From NCBI GenBank assembly GCA_031276435.1, contig JAISNB010000233.1, positions 1-6,665 on the forward strand: DNA of 6,665 bases. The letters run 5' to 3'. The translations under genes and the position numbers were made by a program. The notes beneath the pieces were generated by a model that did no database searches, had not been told where the DNA came from, and worked only from the letters and a program-made list of their open reading frames with translations. This document shows positions 4,058 to 6,665 of the stretch, in pieces (within the stretch, counting starts at the first letter, position 1; each line of letters begins with the position of its first letter). This stretch comes from Burkholderiaceae bacterium. Its GTDB lineage: Bacteria; Pseudomonadota; Gammaproteobacteria; Burkholderiales; Burkholderiaceae_C.

Positions 4058-6100
4058 TCAGAACTTGGCGCTCACGCTCAGCCAGTAGCGGCGCTTGTCG
4101 TAGGTTGCGCCGTAGGTGCTGTTGAGCACCTCTTTGTCGAACAGGTTGTAGACGGCAAATCCCACGCTCACGGCATCGGTGAAGTGGTAGTTGACGCCCG
4201 CGTCCACAAACGTGAACGCGCCCGTGCCTTGCGCCATTGAGGTGCGGCTCAGGTATTCAGAGGTTTTGCCCTTGTAGCTTACGCGGCCCCACACGCCAAG
4301 CGCCTTGCTGGGTGTCCAGTCCACATTGGCGTTGAACATGTGCTTGGGCATTTTGTTGAGCGCCTGCCCCTTGAAGGTGCCGGTTTTTTGCTCTGAAAAT
4401 GTGTAGGTGTAGTTGCTGGCCAGGCGCCATTGCGGGGTGAGGTGCCAGGTGAGGGTGGCCTCCAGGCCGCGCATGATGGCTTCGTCCACGTTCTCGCGGT
4501 CGCTGATGAACTTGAAGGCCGATCCGTGCGTGGTGCAGTTGCCCGCCACAATGGCGCTGCCGCCGCTGCCCGAGTCCACGCAGGAGCGGATCTCGGTGAT
4601 CTTGTCCTTGAACGTGGTGTTGAACAGCGTCAGGCTGGCGTCAAGGCCCTGGCGGCTGTCCCAGATGACGCCAATTTCCTGACTGATGCTCTTTTCAGGC
4701 TTGAGGTTGGGGTTGCCGCGGATCATGGCCGGGTCGCCGCCGCCGCCAGTAATCGCGCCCCAGTCGGCCACCGCCGCGCGCAGGCTTGGCGTTTTGAAGC
4801 CCGTGGAAACACCGCCCTTGACGCTGAGGTTTTCCGTGGCTTTCCACACGCCGTAAATCCGGGGCGTCCAGTGCGTGCCGTAGTTTTCGTCGCGCGTCAT
4901 GCGCAGGCCCGTGGTCAGCGCAAAGGCATCGGTCAGGCCCCACTCGCTTTCCGCGTACAAGGCCCACTGGTAACGCTCCAGCGTGCTCAGCGATGTGAGC
5001 TGGTTGCTCAGATCGTGCAATTCCTCGTTCTGGTAGGCCAGCCCCACGGTCGCCACGTTGCCGCTCCAGAACGGGAACACCAGCGACGTGTTGAACGCCG
5101 TGTTCTTGATGTTCATGTTGCGGCCAGGGTTGTCGTTCTCGTCCCGCTGCACATAGGTTTGCGATGTGCCTATGCCCCAGCGCCCGGTGTGCGTCAGGCT
5201 GAACGAATCTTTGTCGTACTTGGTGCTGCTGCTGGATGTGCCGGTCTTGCCCGCCGTGGCGTTGCGCTCCTGACGCACGCTGCTTAGCTCAAGAAACAAG
5301 TCGTGATCCTTGTTGGGCGTGAAACTGAGCTTGGCGGTGGCCGAACGCGCCCTTTGCTCGTTGAAGCCGCCAGAAAACTTGTCCTCGTTGCGGCGGTTGA
5401 CATGCCCGTAAAGTTGCAGCCCCAGAAGGTTTTGCACCAGCGGGCCGGAAAGCTGGAAATTGCCCTGATAAATGTTGCCCGAGTCGGAAGACTCTTGCAA
5501 AGTGGCCTCGGCGCGCACATTGCCGCTCCAGCGGCTGGCCACGCGCTTGGTGATGATGTTGATCACACCGCCCATCGCGTCCGAGCCGTACAGCGACGAC
5601 ATGGGGCCGCGCACGATCTCGATGCGCTCGATCGCCTCGATCGGCGGCAGCCAGCCTTGCTCGATGCCGGGGCCGTCGCTGTTGGGACGCACCTCGCGCG
5701 AATTCTGCCGCTTGCCATCCACCAGAATCATGGTGTAAGAGGCCGCCATGCCGCGAATGCTGATGTCGCTGCTGCTGCCGCCGCCCGTGACCACCACACC
5801 CGGCACATCGCGCAAGGCGTCGGTCACATCGGTATAGGCTTTCTTTTCCAGCTCGGCAGCCGGAATCACCGTAATGGAAGCGGGCGCGTCCTCTACGGCT
5901 TGCTCGAAGCCTGAGGCGGAAATCACCACCTCGGGCAGCAGTTGCGGCGCATCGGCACTGGCGCTCGACGCGCTGCTGGTGCCGCTTTGCGCCAGGGCTG
6001 CCGAAGCGGCAAACCCCATAAGGCATGCCTGCGCAACGGCACTGCGCGCTACGCGCTGCGCGCACTTGTGCGCGACAGACGACGACTTGTTTGAACTCAT
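4058..6100 (-). CDS. TonB-dependent outer-membrane receptor, CirA/FepA (catecholate siderophore) type
   Basis: The protein is an outer-membrane gated channel that imports a ligand, probably an iron-catecholate or its breakdown products, using TonB/ExbBD energy. It has 680 residues. A signal peptide ends at about Ala37 (AASAALA-Q). A TonB-box-like LPEVVISA follows (55-62), then a plug domain (about 68-186) with FEQAVEDAPASITVIP, VPGVVV, SIRGM, YTMILVDGKR and ERIEIVRGPMSSLYGSDAMG, closely recalling E. coli CirA from memory. The rest is a beta-barrel ending in the expected aromatic residue, Phe680 (SVSAKF). Two cysteines in one barrel segment (IRSCVDS... AGNC) could form a loop disulfide. The ATG at 6100 is chosen for its strong AGGAG at 8 bases and because the signal peptide starts there. 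No TonB, siderophore or esterase gene is adjacent, and the ligand is inferred from plug similarity alone. Probable Fur control is described separately. Confidence 0.93.
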   Translation of the reverse strand: MSSNKSSSVAHKCAQRVARSAVAQACLMGFAASAALAQSGTSSASSASADAPQLLPEVVISASGFEQAVEDAPASITVIPAAELEKKAYTDVTDALRDVPGVVVTGGGSSSDISIRGMAASYTMILVDGKRQNSREVRPNSDGPGIEQGWLPPIEAIERIEIVRGPMSSLYGSDAMGGVINIITKRVASRWSGNVRAEATLQESSDSGNIYQGNFQLSGPLVQNLLGLQLYGHVNRRNEDKFSGGFNEQRARSATAKLSFTPNKDHDLFLELSSVRQERNATAGKTGTSSSSTKYDKDSFSLTHTGRWGIGTSQTYVQRDENDNPGRNMNIKNTAFNTSLVFPFWSGNVATVGLAYQNEELHDLSNQLTSLSTLERYQWALYAESEWGLTDAFALTTGLRMTRDENYGTHWTPRIYGVWKATENLSVKGGVSTGFKTPSLRAAVADWGAITGGGGDPAMIRGNPNLKPEKSISQEIGVIWDSRQGLDASLTLFNTTFKDKITEIRSCVDSGSGGSAIVAGNCTTHGSAFKFISDRENVDEAIMRGLEATLTWHLTPQWRLASNYTYTFSEQKTGTFKGQALNKMPKHMFNANVDWTPSKALGVWGRVSYKGKTSEYLSRTSMAQGTGAFTFVDAGVNYHFTDAVSVGFAVYNLFDKEVLNSTYGATYDKRRYWLSVSAKF

Positions 6101-6407
6101 GAGAAAAACTCCTGATGACCCTTGTGCGCGCGCCGCAACCGCCCTGCGGCTTGTGTGGCCGCGGCGGCGCACCTGACTGACAGACGAAACCCCATCCGCC
6201 GCCCCCTCTCTGGCAACACGCCTGGGCTGGCTTGCCGCGGCTTGCGCACGCAAACGCGACGCAACCGCTTGCGGCAACCCCGCACAGACTGTGACGCGCC
6301 ATGCGGGACGCGATGGGCGTGAAGAAAAAACAACTGCCGCTTTGGCTGGCTGGCTTGGGGCCTGGTGGCTAATCGTGCAGGGATGCAAGTTTACAAAAAA
6401 TTACGAT
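6101..6407 (-). other. Long untranslated leader/intergenic region upstream of the receptor
   Basis: About 307 bases separate the receptor start from the Fur-box-like site. The receptor frame is open through this stretch, but the amino acids are Arg/Ala-rich and do not resemble a receptor or a signal peptide, so it is read as noncoding. It holds the AGGAG ribosome binding site next to the start, a short inverted repeat CCGC-TT-GCGG (6265-6274) and a GGCT triplet repeat (6344-6355). No cobalamin-riboswitch signature was recognised. A structured leader or a second promoter closer to the gene is possible. Confidence 0.45.
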
Positions 6408-6427
6408 AAATGCGAATTGTTTTTATT
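6408..6427 (-). promoter_or_regulatory. Fur-box-like site in AT-rich receptor promoter region
   Basis: The 20 bases AAATGCGAATTGTTTTTATT match 16 of 20 positions of a typical Fur-box sequence, AAATGAGAATTATTATCATT, written from memory. The surrounding 6385-6450 region is strikingly AT-rich compared with its neighbours, as expected of a promoter. A Fur site here fits a CirA/FepA-type receptor, which is normally derepressed under iron limitation. The distance to the start (about 307 bases) is long, and no convincing -35/-10 pair could be chosen. Confidence 0.5.
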
Positions 6428-6451
6428 AAGCATGCAAAATCTGTTGTTTTT

Positions 6452-6664
6452 TCAACACACGGGGCGGCTTGATTTGGGCTGGTTGGGCGCGCGCACTTGC
6501 CGATCGCCCGTGGCCTCCATGACGACCAGCGTCGGCGCGGCCTCCCGCAGACACTCCACGATCCGGGCAAGGCCCGCGTCATCGTAATCCACGCGCAGCG
6601 ACTTCTTGTCCGTGTCGATATGCACATCCAGCGTCGCCTTGGACACATCGATGCCGACAAACTT
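6452..6664 (-). pseudogene. IS110-family transposase, N-terminal remnant (start outside window)
   Basis: The frame enters from the right window edge as KFVGIDVSKATLDVHIDTDKK and continues to ECLREAAPTLVVMEATG. These are the two first blocks of the IS110-family DEDD (RuvC-like) catalytic domain: Asp in GIDVSK and Glu in MEATG. In intact family members EATG is followed by GYE and roughly 250-350 more residues. Here homology stops directly after EATG, and 15 unrelated residues lead to a TGA at 6454-6452. The third and fourth acidic residues and the C-terminal Ser domain are missing, so it cannot be an active transposase. Its break lies just upstream of the receptor promoter, so an insertion followed by deletion probably shaped that promoter. 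Identification rests on motif recall. Confidence 0.8.
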
Positions 6665-6665
6665 C

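Noticed and set aside
5289..6302. 337-residue minus-strand open frame overlapping the receptor
   Set aside because: It is an out-of-frame shadow of the receptor with Arg/Gly/Ala-rich translation and no recognisable motif.
6101..6388. 96-residue N-terminal extension of the TonB-dependent receptor from an upstream ATG
   Set aside because: The extension is Arg/Ala-rich without receptor features. The ATG at 6100 has a strong AGGAG at good spacing and is followed at once by a signal peptide.
6101..6400. Cobalamin riboswitch in the receptor leader
   Set aside because: The conserved B12-box pattern could not be found, and the receptor plug resembles CirA/FepA rather than BtuB.

Overview
The window looks like chromosomal DNA of a GC-rich betaproteobacterium, most likely Burkholderiales and plausibly Comamonadaceae. 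That placement is an inference from the style of the ThyA and FolA proteins, the C-terminal sorting-type tail on the left-hand protein, and dispersed palindromes built on TGGATTG...CGCAATGACGA. No rRNA, tRNA or CRISPR array was seen.

Layout, left to right. Positions 1-118 are a pure tandem array of the heptamer GCCAATC (16 full copies plus 6 bases), cut by the window edge. It runs without a stop codon into a plus-strand gene ending at 1403. That gene encodes a secreted or surface protein with a signal peptide, a beta-rich N-terminal half, a DUF11-like domain and a C-terminal motif-helix-basic tail. Everything to its right is on the minus strand. Read in the direction of transcription (right to left) the order is: the truncated start of an IS110-type transposase (6452-6664), a Fur-box-like site, a long leader, a CirA/FepA-like TonB-dependent receptor (4058-6100), a large imperfect palindrome (3916-4019), a probable intrinsic terminator (3816-3846), a type II toxin-antitoxin operon with its own palindromic operator (Phd/YefM-type antitoxin, then PIN/VapC-type toxin, 3007-3698), and finally thyA and folA (1504-2909). 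folA converges on the plus-strand gene, and a second, half-sized member of the palindrome family lies between them.

How the genes work together: ThyA makes dTMP and releases dihydrofolate, which FolA reduces, so thyA-folA is a functional pair (32-bp gap, same strand). The antitoxin and toxin overlap by one base and are presumably autoregulated through the palindrome at 3711-3734. The receptor probably imports an iron-catecholate-type ligand under iron control.

The most interesting region is the left end. A repeat unit of 7 bases, not divisible by 3, is open in all three frames, but only one frame continues beyond it into the signal peptide. The other two stop within about 45 bases. No ATG, GTG or TTG lies in frame between the repeat and the signal peptide. 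This is what a phase-variable (slipped-strand) ON/OFF switch of a surface protein would look like, with its start codon upstream of the window. The upstream sequence is needed to decide.
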